From positions 4,093,501 through 4,157,500 of the forward strand of contig NC_091110.1 of the NCBI RefSeq assembly GCF_024713975.1: a stretch of 64,000 nt of DNA, given 5' to 3'. The position numbers and the translations under genes are program-made. How positions within the stretch are numbered: the stretch's first letter is position 1; every line of letters begins with the position of its first letter. This DNA comes from Paralichthys olivaceus. Taxonomy: Eukaryota > Chordata > Actinopteri > Pleuronectiformes > Paralichthyidae. A model generated the notes under the pieces. That model did no database searches. It saw only the letters and a program-made list of their open reading frames with translations, and had not been told where the DNA came from. Positions 1-17,931 of the stretch are shown piece by piece.

Positions 1-2027
1 AGTGAGACTAAACCAAAACAGTGAAGTCTGAGTCTGTAAAACCAAAACAATGAGCTAACAGGTGCTAAAACGCGACGTACAACTGAGGAATACTGCGTCG
101 AGTGATAATGTTCTGTTGCTTTGTCGCTCCAAGCAAACACCTGTCACATTACACGTGGACCTTTGATCCATTGTTCATATAAAGTGTGGAGTCTTGCAGC
201 TTTAAGTTAATGCTTTCAAAAGGAAAACCCTCTAAGAAGTGCGTCGGACTGCTGATATTTCTCACCTTCAATGAGTCCTGCTTGTAAAACGTGTTTGGGA
301 GAAAATAATAAAATAAAAGGGCAGTGATTTATAACTGCATATGTTAACTATTTTCAGTGTTTGCCTCTTGCCAAAAATAAGAGCCTTGAAAATGACCACC
401 TGTGTTTGATTGTTTTGGCGTCTTTACCGATCCTGGAGGGGTAATACACACGTATACAGGTGGAATATGAACTCAGGTTTGGTGGCCAAATGTCCGTAAA
501 CCCTGTGCTGGAGCTGGAAGCACAGCCAGACTCACTTCAATCATGTCTGGAGAGAGAGAGGGATGAAATCCATCGTGTTAATTAGATTCAGATTATCTAA
601 CGATTATTTGTGTATGAGAATGAGCGTTGGTGTCTTTCTTCTGGGCTTCAGCCAAAACAACTGATAGTATCGTAAATCTACCGTGTAAGTGGTCATTAGT
701 TTCCCTCCAATCATACTACAGTCTACATGTTATATATTTCCACATCTGTATCCAGTGGTGGAAGACTTGTGCAATCTCATTTATTGTGATTAATACTTGA
801 AAACTGTGAAGGTGCACGTGTGTGTTGAGTTACACTGCACACATGGCATTTGTGCCTGTCAGGAAGGCCCAGGCTCTTATGCAGCCTCAGGAAAGGCAGA
901 CAAAAGGAGACCATGTAAACACGATTGTTTTAGAATAGCCCAAGTTTTATGGGCTGGAGTAATGAAAGCGAACAGATGTTTGAACACGTTGTTAATTCTG
1001 TATACATTCTTCCAGATGATGTAATAGCTCACAGGCTGCATGTGTTTGGATGGCCGTTGTCTGGGCAGGTTTATGATATTAATTCTGAAATGTGTGGACG
1101 AGGGATTGAACAACACCAGTTCTTATTTTGTGGAGGTCAGAAGCTCAGCAGGCTGGCATGGCCCAACACGTGACACTCGAGCATAGTCATAACATGGTGG
1201 TGACATGTCTGCCAGGTCACAAGGGTTCATTCATATTGTCATTGAAAAGTGTTTAAGTTAAAGGTTCAGTGTGTAGAATTTAGTGACATCTAGAGGTGAA
1301 GTGTCATTTTGCAGCCCTCACCTCACCCTCCCCTACTAAACATGACAGAGAACCTGTGGCAGCCTTCAGTTGTGTAAAAACAGTATAGCAGAATAGTGAA
1401 CGCTGAATACCTTTGGTCAATTGATTTAAAGACGTCTTGTTGGATTCTGCAGAGTTGTGACATGCTTTTTTTTACCAATACATTTCAATGACTAAGCAAA
1501 TAAGCAAAAAAGGAATGTGTGTAACTGTAAGTTGCATATTAATATTTCCTAATAGGTTTTCAATTAATCAAATAACCACATCACCAGTCGACATGAAGCG
1601 GACCCTATGTGTCATCTCGGTATTTGTGGCCCTGGTTATTGTTGAAAATGTTATAAATTAGATTAAATATTCATGCAGATCCAACATTTGAGTTTCAGTT
1701 TCTTGCTTTCAGAGTTATGAAAATGTATTTTTTGGAAAGATTGAGACTAGAGTCAACAGAGTGCTATGTTCTCAGATGTGACATGTTGTCTGAACACGAA
1801 CAGCAGTACAAGAAGCAATGAAATAACTTGTTTGTTGAACTTGACCTGACATTTAGTGGCTGTTTCTAGTGTTATAAATTAATTTTTTTCTAAATGATCA
1901 ATATCCTTTTTGCAAAGATGGGTTGTGAACAGTAACACACTGGAATAACAACACTGAAAAACTCCCTTTAGACTTTTAAGCTGTTATCTTTGGCTCGTCT
2001 GTTTGACGTCATGTTACCGTCCATCAG
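1..2027. other. ADAMTS6 intron (partial)
   Basis: AT-rich non-coding sequence upstream of the first visible ADAMTS6 exon, ending in the acceptor AG at 2026-2027. I see no further exon. A truncated MITE sits at 1258-1376. Short open frames near 800-1170 overlap on both strands and show no recognisable motif. Confidence 0.75.
1258..1376 (-). mobile_element. piggyBac-like MITE fragment, copy 1
   Basis: TTAA at 1258-1261 is followed by the terminal motif AGGTTCAGTGTGTAGAATTT. The next 110 bases match, in reverse complement, the right end of the copy at 34414-34745, including the shared words CATGACAGAGAACCTGTGGC and CCTTCAGTTGT. Homology stops near 1376, so this is a one-ended, truncated copy. 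Confidence 0.7.
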
Positions 2028-7361
<5,334 letters not shown>

Positions 7362-8304
7362 CCCTCGGAGCACAAGTACGAGGCGTAGACAGAGAAAGGC
7401 CGGAACAAAGGTGGAGGGAGGCTGACACAGCACTGAAAGGGAGAGGAGAAGGAAACAGGGCAGAGACTGGAAAACAAAACTCTGGACCAGTGGACCATGG
7501 ACAAAGAGAGCTGCTGGTGAAAGAGGTGGAGGACTTCCCTGTCTATCACACCTGACCCTCCTGCCCTCCATCATGGTGGAATCCAAACCACTGCTCAGCT
7601 CATAACGCTGACACAAACTTTTTTTTTTTTTCACTTCTGTGAAGTGGAACTTAGAAGATTATTTGTTGGTGATGTTATTTTTATTATAATAATAATTATT
7701 GATACCATTGTTAGTCTTCCTCCATGTTTGTTGTTTCTATGAATCCAAAGTGCTGGACACATCGCTCACACAGGATGTACCCCGGACACGGACAGACGGA
7801 GGGGAAGGACTCCTCACCAGAAGAGGGGGATGGGAGTTGAAAGTGTCAGACTCGTGTCGTTGGGACGACTGTGATGGTGCTATTGGCAGGCAGACTTTTG
7901 GCTTCGGTGCACTTTTTCATGTAAATACTATTATTTACAATTTACCGCTCAAATACGACAGAGAAACCCCATCGGTGTACTGTATATTTATTGTACAATT
8001 CCAAACAGAGCTGAGATATTGTCCTCTGATCATGTTTTTGTCAGATAGTAGCCTACTGTCATGGAAGGGAATGTAATGTGATTGAATTTCAATGTCTCTG
8101 TGCTGGAATGAAAATACTACATACTGTAAGATATGTTAAACCCTTATATAGCGTAAGGATTTGTATATTATATATAATGTTTATCCTGGACCAGAAAATA
8201 CCAAGTGGTTATAGGCGAGCTTTTATTCCATCTTTTCTTTCCCCGGTCGGGTGCCTTAGTTACTCAAATCAAAGTTCAACCAGTGTCAGTCCACAGTAGT
8301 ATGA

Positions 8305-8480
8305 AGATATTGTCAGACGGTGCCTGGGCCGCATGAAACACTGTTACCAAACTGGCCTTTACTAAACATCCCATTGAGGAGCTTCAGTTCACTATTGAAG
8401 GATTCATTTTGAAGGAGCACATGCTATGAAGCAGCTTGTTTGCTGGGATCACAGTGCAGTCACCATTTCCTGTATATCTT
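8305..8480 (+). repeat. Dispersed repeat (TGTCAGACGGTGCC family), copy 1
   Basis: Shares ATTGTCAGACGGTGCC, CTATGAAGCAGCT and CACAGTGCAGTCACC-like words, in the same order and orientation, with 21625-21745, so it is an interspersed repeat. The class was not identified. It lies inside the putative ADAMTS6 3' UTR. Confidence 0.65.
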
Positions 8481-8553
8481 CAGGCTGGATGGTTTTTTTT
8501 TGATCAGATGTTTGTTCGGTCATGTGATTGTCATGGTTTCAGCGCTGATAAGG

Positions 8554-8683
8554 GAAAGGGATAGTTTGGAAAAAGTGCTTTTTTGCCCTCTTTCGTCCTG
8601 AGTTGAAGGAGAAGATCGATACCACTCTCATGTCTGTGCACTGAAAATGAAGCTGTCGTCACTAGCCTGGCTCTGTCTAAAGG
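8554..8683 (+). repeat. Teleost dispersed repeat, 'GATACCACTCTCATGTCTGTG' type, copy 1
   Basis: Runs AAAGGGATAGTTTGG, then GATCGATACCACTCTCATG, then AAAATGAAGCTG, then GCCTGGCTCTGTC. This order recurs at 9590-9706 (reversed), 32252-32436 and 59404-59560. I recognise the pattern as a very common fish repeat but cannot assign a class with certainty. Confidence 0.7.
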
Positions 8684-9589
8684 TTTTATGCAATGTAGGC
8701 TGAAAGGGAAGGAAGAGCAAGTTTAAGCAAATTTAGCGCAAAACTAGCCGAGACCAGCATCGTGTGTAAGATCAATAGCTCAACAGCAAACAATGTGTTA
8801 TCACGTTATATGCTTTTATGTGGTTTTCGATGTCTGTCAGTAAACAGGCAGTAACACACTACAGTAACATGCACTGTGTGTCTGTATGTCTGGAGCTACT
8901 GATTCAGACTCCCATGATTCAGTCTAACATTTGACATTTTGAAAATTGCAGAAGACATTTCAGGGGATTTGCGAAAAATGTATTTAAAGTACGTCATGTG
9001 ATGAACGCAGAAGTTGCAGCAACCCATGTGGCTGTTACACCAAACATGACTCTACAGCCCAGCTATGTTGTCTCTAGGGGCTTGTTTGGGCCAAGAAATC
9101 GTTTAGCACATAAACACCTCCATTTAACATTTAAAGATTTAAACCAGTAACTCTTGAGCTCTAAAAGCCACTCATAGATCCAGATTCAAAAAGCTAGGAC
9201 ACCCACAGCTGTGGTTTGTTCTGAAACCAGTTTTGCAGCCCTGTGCCCCCTGCTGAGCTCAACACTTCACAAAATACTCTGCAGGGGAACAAATGGCTCA
9301 ACTTTAGGTAAATGGACAGTGTCCAGTGATAGTGACAGAAACTGGGATCATCTTGAGTCTGCCAGAAGTGGAAGTAGAGACATGTTCATTACTCATCTTG
9401 AATATGTGAAGGTACTTGAGTTACCTGGACATAAAAAACAAGAACCACATGTGCAGTCAGATCACTTGCATTGTCGGTGTGTGTGGATTTGTCAGATATC
9501 CACTATACAGTTATAGCATGTAGTGTAGATTAGAACTTCAGCCAGTTCTTCCCAACTTTTTTGTATCTTTATGTGCTGCCAGGCTCGAT

Positions 9590-9706
9590 GTTTCCAGTCC
9601 TCCAGCTAAAGTCGCTGCTGCTTTACATTCAGGGTGCACACCTGAGAGTGGTAATGGTCTTCTCTTCTAACTCTGCAAAAAAGTAAATAAGCTGACTATT
9701 CCTTTA
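9590..9706 (-). repeat. Same fish repeat family, copy 2, reversed
   Basis: Read on the minus strand it gives AAAGGAATAGTCAGCTTATT, then CCATTACCACTCTCAGGTGT, then GTAAAGCAGCAGCGAC and CTGGAAACATCG, matching the order of the other copies. It is in opposite orientation to the copy at 8554-8683. Confidence 0.65.
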
Positions 9707-10876
9707 AAAAAGGGGCCAGTGCTAAATATACTCAGCCATCACATTAATTGCGGAGATGTTGCCAGACCACGTAGCAAACAGCCGCTCCACATAAAGTTAC
9801 CTCCTCATCGTCTTTCCCTTTTCTCTCATCATCTGCAAAAAGACAAAAACAGCCAACTCAGTGGTGCTTTCACCCCCCCAACCCTTTTCTTTTTTTTTTT
9901 TTACTGTGTCCTTTTTTTTTATTCCATGGAGTACTGTGTTTACCTCTTCTTTTCCTCCTGCTCTGCTCTGAGGGTTACGGCCTTCCCAGGCTTCTGGTGC
10001 TATCAAGTGGGTGCTTCCATTCAACCCTCTCCAGTGTGCTTAAAAGTGAGGCTGGATCCAAACAATATGAAATAATATCCTGTCAATATCTCTGTTGGTA
10101 AATGCTGGTCATGTTATTGTTTTGTTTGTATCTGTTTATACCTCACACTGGGAATTTTCATTGTTAACCGCGTATTGTTGTTTGTGCTACCAACAAAATG
10201 GACACTCAACCCAGTTGTAACCCATCCCTTTACCCAGGTGACATTTCTGCTGGTGCAGGGGTTAAGAAAGGGAACAACCTACGAAACGTCTCCATCACAC
10301 ACTTGTCGTGGAGGTACAGTGCGAGTCTGAGAAATCAAGACAATGTAGGAGTGTGCCAGGATCTCATTGAAGCTGTTAACAACTAATTTCTAATTTTTTT
10401 GCTGCTGCTACTTTTTTGTAGCCACTTTCAGTATGACGACGTCGAGCAGATTTCAAGGGTGGCCGAGCCTCAAGTGAGGCAGGTGGGAAAGGACAGTGAA
10501 TGCTGAGAAATTGAAATTGCTTGGACTAAGTCATCTACTGGCTGTGGGATATGGAACCTCCAGAAAAAGAGAAGTGAAATCAATCAAACTGGTACTCATT
10601 GCTGTGAACTTGGATGTTTGAATGTCACATTGCTATTACCTGTACCTAAAGTGCAACAGAAATGAAAAGCATCATGTGATTAGTTGCGTATATTTTATAT
10701 TCGGTATTAATGTTGGTACACTGTTACTAATTTTTTTTTCAAATGTAAATTATATGCTAATTTATTGCGTTGTCTCACTTGTACATTTATTTCACTGCAT
10801 GCAAACTGAAACTTAGCATAGTGAAAAAAATGCAGTGATACAGCCCTTCACCAACATTTTTTTTTTAAGTAGATAC

Positions 10877-10882
10877 AATAAA
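10877..10882 (+). terminator. Candidate ADAMTS6 poly(A) signal
   Basis: Perfect AATAAA downstream of the ADAMTS6 stop, in an AT-rich setting. It is the first canonical hexamer on this strand after the stop that I could find. The large distance (3.5 kb) is the main doubt. Confidence 0.45.
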
Positions 10883-11584
10883 AAGAGCAGCTTTTAAAGA
10901 GATGGAGTTAGTGGATTCATTCATTTCCCTGCTTGTCCAAACACATCAAAACATGTCCGTGCAACATTTCTGGTGATGTACACCGTGATTTCTGTGAGAG
11001 GAAAAAGCTCCACATGCTCTGAGGATCACATGAGAAGTGTTGGTGCCAGGGTAGATGCTCCGTTCTCACAGGCTTTAAGAGATATATACTCTTGTCCTTT
11101 CACTCAACTCTTGGAAAGCACCCACAGGATGAGAGCAGCTAATGGCATCACACCAGGATACCCGTTACCACTGCTGAAGAAACCCATTCATTAGTTTAGG
11201 GTGACCGAATTGGAGAAGTCTCTAAAAGCCTTTCGTCTTTTCTGCCTAACTCCAACACACCAGCTGCATCATCATCTGAGATTCAAACGCGACAAGACGT
11301 CAGCGGCGTCAAACACCTTTCCGAACTCTCCCTGCTTTGTTGCCATAGAGCTGGACATGGCGCTCTCCTTCCTCTCATCCCGGCCTCAAGTGTCTGGATT
11401 CACTCTCAGGGAGCTGTGAGGTTTCCACTCTCCTTGGTAATTAATTCCAAATAAACAGTAACTAGCCCACTTGGCTGGGAAACACTGCCGTCTCCTTCTA
11501 ATCCACAGTGTCCAATTACAGAGGGAGACAGATGGCCTGTTTGGTCTAATGTAACCAGTTTAGAATACCTGTACGTCTGGCCCG

Positions 11585-11743
11585 GCTTCTGTCTCCCGTG
11601 CTGGCCCGTCTGCAGGGGTCTGTGATTACATTAGTCCTAACCTGCAGAGCTGAGGGCGACAAAGAGAGGGGGAAAAAAGTACGGTGATGGAGTTCAGGCC
11701 GAGGGATCTCGTATCTGCAGATGAACTGACAGCCTTGATGTGG
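11585..11743. repeat. Local duplicated non-coding block, copy A
   Basis: Shares GGGGTCTG-GATTA, ATTAGTCCTAA, AGAGCT and CGTATCTGCAGATGA words in the same order with 12571-12714. Over the first 84 aligned bases I count 16 mismatches. Preceded by a complex, possibly conserved stretch (11440-11570). Confidence 0.75.
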
Positions 11744-12570
11744 CTGCCTCACATGAAACATTTGCACATATGCGGATGATAGCTCATTGTAGATTAAACA
11801 CACAAACAATAGGTTTTTCTTGAGAAACTTAACACCGCCAGTGGATACTGTGCTCACACATGGCCGAGAGACCTCCGGATTATAAGGCAATTAAAGGAAA
11901 GAGCTTAAAACAACCCATCCCAGCTTTACTGGTATTTATCTTTTTGTATTGCTGTCTGTCTTAGAATCTGGTCACACCAGAAAAGGCCCGGTTCTATGAG
12001 GGAACAAAAGCATACCTCAGTTGAAATTTGAATTATATCATTAAATTGTGAGAGCATTGCAGACTGGTTACTCTAACCCTCCTGCCATTGTTGAAGGTTT
12101 CCAGCGATGGTTAGAACCGCCCCAGTGCAGCTGCACAGATTCAAACCGAGCACAAACAATGCTCATGGGAATTTTGGGTCAAATGACAATTAAGATGATG
12201 CGTTCATCACCTCTGGATGCAGCAACTGGCGCCATGCTCTCGTGAAGTGTATTCGCATGTTATGATCCAGATAAAGCAGCTGTAGATGGATGTAAATTTG
12301 GCAGTGATTGGTTGTTGGTGGACGATAATCAATTTCCGGTGTCTTTACTCGTGAGCCCTGACTAATTTCAGATTAACTGATTTCATTCTGGAGCTTTGCC
12401 TGTGTAGTACACATAAATTAATCTGGTATCAATCTGGTTACAAAAGCTTGGTGATGTAGAGCTAGTCAGTCACAATATTTCCAGAGATTCTTCCTACTTA
12501 TTTAATTGCCCCCTGTCATTTTGTCAGTGAGTTATTCAAGAGGGGAAATAAAGCTCTCTAGGGCTAACCA

Positions 12571-12714
12571 GCTTCTGCATCCTTTGCTGGGCCATCTGTA
12601 GGGGTCTGGGATTATATTAGTCCTAATCTGAAGAGCTAAGAGTGACAAGGAGACAAAAGGTTCCGGCTGATGGATTTCGTATCTGCAGATGACATGACGT
12701 TGATGATGTTGTGG
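12571..12714. repeat. Local duplicated non-coding block, copy B
   Basis: Direct-orientation relative of 11585-11743, about 985 bases away. It lacks a short A-rich insertion present in copy A. No coding frame is shared between the copies. Confidence 0.75.
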
Positions 12715-14806
12715 AGCAGAGGAAGGTCTGTCAGTCCGATTGAATATATTCCTCAGTTTTGGACTCTCGTCCTACAAAAGTTAAATCATGACTCTTGGTC
12801 ACGGTTTCAAATTTAAAGAGTCACCAATCTTCCGATGGAGAGTTTGTTAGTTAGAGTTATTTTCCCGGGCCAGAGAATCCACTAATGGAGGTGATTCCAT
12901 TGGAAATCCATTGAAATTGAAACAAATCTGTTGCTGAGACTATAGACTGTAGACTACACTACACAGTGAGGCACTGCCAGCATAACTACAACAAAATGAA
13001 GAAAATGTGACAGAACACTTTGAGTCTCTTACTCCTGAATGTTTACTTTATTAGTCGAGGAGACAATATTAGTCTCCCTCACATGTACCATGTGTATTTG
13101 ACCGAATAAGTGACAAGGTGATTTGCCAGTACATTGGGCCGCTGAGACTTGGAGCTCACAGGCTGCTTATGATAAGAGGTGTGGAGAGGATGGGGAACAG
13201 ATTTCTACTCGTCTGCAAGAGTCTGCACTTCAGTTGGAAACTACTGGCTGTGAGCGAAGCCATTGCTGTTGCTTATTAGCGGTTAAATACCCCCTCACAA
13301 TGTGCATGATATAAAAAGTTATGAGGTCCTAACAATCATTATGGTGGATGAACAGCTTGATGAAATGTAGTCATGCCCAAATACTTGTTATACAATGTGT
13401 CCTCAGCCATGTTTGTCTGGAATAATCTGCCTCCACTTTTTGAGTTGTAAACCCCAGACACCTGTGGCATTACTCTTGGCTGTGGTCCTGTGGACATACC
13501 ACAGCTCTAAACTTAAAGCCAGCGCCTGTTTGTGCATTTATTCTCCAGCTGGGAGGTGCGAGGATTAGCAATGAACAACATAACTCATGGCTCTCTATGG
13601 GTTTATCGCTCCTAATCAAAGCTGCTGTGGTACTGCGGTGTCATCGATGAGTGCTTGAAGTGTTTTGGACACTCTTCAATTTGAACACAGTGCAGCAGGA
13701 CAAACAGCTCCAGATGGTGTGGCTGGAGACAGTGCATGCATGGACTTGGGGGGGGGTCTGACAGGCAGGAATGCTGGCCTGGGGATGGGAAGGTCATGGT
13801 TCCCGCACCTGCTATCTACTGGGCTTCGGCCTGTTAAGCCCCACTGCCTTTTCCCACAACTGACACCCAGACCGAACTGCCGTGGATAAGATCAAAGCCC
13901 ACAAGGGTGCTGGCTGCAGATGAGAGGGCAAGAGCTGCCCCACCACATACACCGGGAGGATGTGTTTTCTCCTTCACACCTTCAAAGATGCGATGAGAAA
14001 TGCTTGAGCTGTGCATCATGGCCTCTTTCAAAGCTGTTTTCCTCCAGCGGCTCCACCATGAACCGAACACATGATTGTGCAAACAGATGCCATACCGAAA
14101 CATACCCTAATGCATTTCAACAGGACAGGTGGTGCAGATAGTGGCCAGTGTGTTTTAAAAGCTTAGCGTTAGTGTAACTGTTTCTCATCTGGTAGATAAA
14201 ACGCTCCCACTTTTAGAGATTTCCAAGTGTGGCATTGTAACTGTAACTGACTCGCTCATGGACTCACCACTTTTGTCGAGCCATTGCTGTTTGCTAGAAA
14301 ATAGTTGTTAGAGGTTAGTAAAATGTCAAATGAACTGTACTTTAGCGAAACATAAAGAGCGATAATCTGGATTTTGGGAAATGCTGGTGGAAAAATGGGA
14401 ATCGTTATCGCTGCCTTTTCATTTCCACTCGCTTTCACTTTAATTTGACTTTTATTCATTTATATTCAGTTGGATGCAGCTTTCATATATTTAAATTCCA
14501 ACCAAAACTAAATTAATGGTTTCAGAAAGATTATCGGAAGCAATGCTATCTTGATTTTGACACCAGATACGATGTTAGGAGAGGTAGATTCATACTGAGG
14601 CACTGACCCTTCAGGGCCCGTGTGTTGTGGTTCAACAGGTAGCTGGGTCACCTTTAACAAACGTTGCTTTGTTTTTGTGCCGTCCTCTGCCAGCGGGAAA
14701 GGCAGCAGGTAAGTGGATTAAGTGTATAACGAATCAATAGCCAATCACTTAGGGCAATGGAGAAAAGCCAAGAGCTTTTGCTTGGTTGTATAAGGCTGGA
14801 TAATAT

Positions 14807-14839
<33 letters not shown>

Positions 14840-14841
14840 GT
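14807..14841. repeat. (TG)n microsatellite
   Basis: Dinucleotide run with a few TATG interruptions, in the ADAMTS6-CWC27 spacer. Confidence 0.9.
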
Positions 14842-15789
14842 CATCATTTGGGTGAACAGCGTATTCTTTGCACAGCATACTTAAGGACATCCTCTCTCTT
14901 AAGAACATTATGAAATCCATCAAGAATGAATTATGCCGTGATGTAGCCTCCACCACTCCAACTGCCTTCAACTAATAAATGACAGCAGGCTAATGAGGAC
15001 AAATGATAATGGGGCTGTAGTCACAGCACAGAAAGCTACACGGCTCTGTTCAGTTATATTGTAATGCCACTTCTGTCAATGTTTCATAGCCCACATGTCC
15101 TTCACTCTCTGCAAGGAAAAGGTGAGTCTTTGTATAATACATGGACGTACAGAGGACGTCTGGTAAAGCCCATTTAGAGATCGACAGCAACCTTGATGGT
15201 CCGCTGTGATGGTCACCCTATTTGATAAGTATTCTGTTCAGAGCTTGTAACTGTTCTTATGGTCTGACTGACAAACTGTTTGATGAAGGAATTAGTCGTT
15301 CTGTTTTATAGTATATGAGTAAGATCGGCTCTGTTCTGGCATGAAAGTGAAAAAGGGACTATAAAGGCAAAAGGATGTGCCTGCAGGTAATTTCATTAAT
15401 TTACATTTGTGGGACAACAAATATGAAAGTGGTTGCCTTATCAATACTTTGCATGCATATTGAATATACTATAACTACTGCCATCGCTCTGCTTCATGGT
15501 CACTGAAATCTCAGAAATATGAGCTAGGAACACAACCACCACATTTCACGAGCTCATAAACTTGCTACTGCTTATATGTTGCATTGCCTATCTATCTAAG
15601 ATGCAGAGAAATATTAGAATATATGTATACATATAGTTTCTTAAGAAAATTTAAGTAAATTTGACAAAAGGCCAAGAGAATGAGCTAAAAAGGAATCAGG
15701 GGAGGAAGAGGCAGGAAGTGACATATTCATTCCGCATGAGAGATCATGTGATCATGCAACTTCGTCGGCTCTTATTTTTACCTGGCCTG

Positions 15790-16190
15790 ACTACTTAGAT
15801 TCTGTTTGTTATTTATAATCATTTTAATCTGTGTTTCCTGTTTTATTTTGGTGACCTCTGTCTCTTCTCTTTTCAGACCTCATGTCCTGTCAAGTTTCCC
15901 TCCTGTGTGATTACTCGCTCCGCCCTGATGTGCTTCACCTGTGTGTCATCTCCAAGTGTATTTAGTCTGTGTGTTTCCCTCGTCCTCCAGCGATCGTTTT
16001 CTGAGTGTTAGCCTTTTGTGTGCCTATTTGTGATTGTGATGTCTGTTCAAGCCTTAGTTGAACCCCTCTGCTTTTTGTGTGCCGACCATTTTCTAGTAAA
16101 CGACCTTTCCTCTGAACATACTTTTGTCTGAGTCTCGCATGTGAGTCCTATTCTGCAGAGCCACTCGTACCACACTGTTTTACTGGGAGA
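15790..16190 (+). repeat. Dispersed repeat resembling the 3' tail of a fish retroelement
   Basis: GT-rich, gene-tail-like text with TTCACCTGTGTGTCATCTCC, GTATTTAGTCTGTGTG, CTGAGTCTCGCATGTGAGTC and TCTGCAGAGCCAC resembles a repeat seen widely in fish genomes. No second copy is in this window, so the call rests on recognition alone. Confidence 0.45.
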
Positions 16191-17931
16191 GTTTTGCATC
16201 CGTTGCATGTTAGAACATCAACCCCCCCCCCTACTCACTTGCAGTGAATCTGGCAGAGGATCCCCTGCTGTGTTCTTATAATAATATGGATAAATGCAGG
16301 TTTAAGAGATTGTTTATATGATGGATTTGGAGAAATTCAACTGGCTTTTACTTCCACAGACAAACAGTAACAAAGTAAAGAGCTGCATCGAGTCATACTG
16401 ACACAAAGTGGAGGGAAAAACCAAGTTGAGTGAATGTGAAGATGGAGGAAAGCTCACTGACAAACACACGTGATGTAACTTTGTTTGTTTATGGGGATCC
16501 AAAGGCAGATAACGAGAAGCTTGTTTCCCCATCTATCACTTCCTTTAATCTTCTCTGCCCGGGGCTGTATGTGGTTTCCTCAGATCCAGCAGTGAAAATA
16601 ATGACTCTAAATACATGCCCTTTGCACTCACAAGAGCTCACTGATTTGCATTTGGAGGAACCTGTTGATTTACAAACTGTTAGGCGGGTCAGAGACTGCA
16701 CTGCAGAGTTTATCAGGTGTGGAGCGTGCTCAGCCAAGGTGCAGTGGAAACAAGGAGGCTGGAAAAAGTTCCACATGGGTCTTGAGGATTTGTTTTTTTT
16801 TAGAGGCTGATAAAGGGAAACATTCTTTTCTATCAACTTGGGTGTAATTTACAGATTTAAATGAATCTTTTAATGATGAGATTTTGCACAATAAAAGGGA
16901 TTAAACATGCATCCTTCACATGCAGTGTTCCTCGTAGCAGCAGCAGGAATACTAGGTGGTTACTTTCAAGGCCACTGTCATGAGTGGGCTCCTGTCGGAA
17001 CTGATTAAAACTGCTTTGACTTTGCCTGAGGATCGTGTCAGTGCTTTGGCCACTGACCTTACGCGGTGCACGTTTGCAGAAAGCACAATCTGCAGGCACT
17101 TGTTCAAAAACAGGACAATTTGCTGTGCTGACACTGGACAGGAACAAACTGGAGCTAAAGTACAAAAAACGCAAGACACAAAAACCAGACAGAGATACTG
17201 CAACCATGCCATCAGCTCTGTGAGGCTGTACTTTGAGCTGAATGCTAAAATCAGCATGGTGCGTCTGACCAACCCCCCCCACATCCACACACAAAACATC
17301 ACCGTTCAAACATAACAGATTTCTACCTGTGACAACTGCACAGGTAGAAAACTGAAGCAATAATTATTTTCATCAGCATGACCACATGAACACTGCTGTA
17401 GTCTGTAGTTGGGATCCTTATCCACGTTAGAGCCGAACCACATCATGGCTTCCACTAGCAACCCACTTGTGGGCTCTCACCAAAACTCAATATTATACTT
17501 ATGGTACCTCTTTGTCTAATAATCTCTCACAATATGGAATAAATTCACCAAGACCTTAAATGGAAATATTTTATTAAGTCCAGCCAGGGGGTTCGATAAC
17601 AACTACCTTCCATGTAACTCAATGCTAAATATTCTTTCAGTGTGGGGCAGAGTGCTGTATTCCTGTGGTTTGTTTTGTTTGAGTTTAACCTTGGTCTTTG
17701 TTGTAGTCCTGGGCTTAATTTCTTGTTTACACTAGTTTCACTCCGTTTCTGAGAAATACTATTCATTCCTGATGAGCCCCGTCCAGTTGCTGTGGTATTG
17801 GAAATTTCATGGGCAGGCCTCGCTTGGACCTCATGTTTGGCAAGATGTGCAGGAATGAATATATTATCTTCAATGTCCCAACAGTTTCTGCATCACGCAG
17901 CACTGGCTGGCATCTCGCTGGCTCCTGAGAT

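Larger units (their letters stand above)
7362..10905 (+). other. Probable ADAMTS6 3' UTR, possibly 3.5 kb
   Basis: Everything after the TGA at 7359-7361 is non-coding. The first AATAAA I find on + is at 10877-10882, following an AT-rich stretch, so the UTR could extend to about 10905; an earlier end using a variant signal is possible. It contains three dispersed repeats (8305-8480, 8554-8683 and 9590-9706). The 125-codon frame at 7699-8076 has no recognisable domain and is most likely chance. Confidence 0.5.

Noticed and set aside
797..1173. Possible upstream ADAMTS6 exon in short frames on +
   Set aside because: No thrombospondin-type WxxW or CSxxC pattern and no matching splice sites.
7699..8076. 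125-codon frame on + after ADAMTS6
   Set aside because: Lies in the 3' UTR, has no recognisable motif and no splice or promoter context.
16857..17360. 167-codon frame on -
   Set aside because: No domain, overlaps other frames on both strands, hydrophobic stretch of mixed composition; not enough to call a gene.
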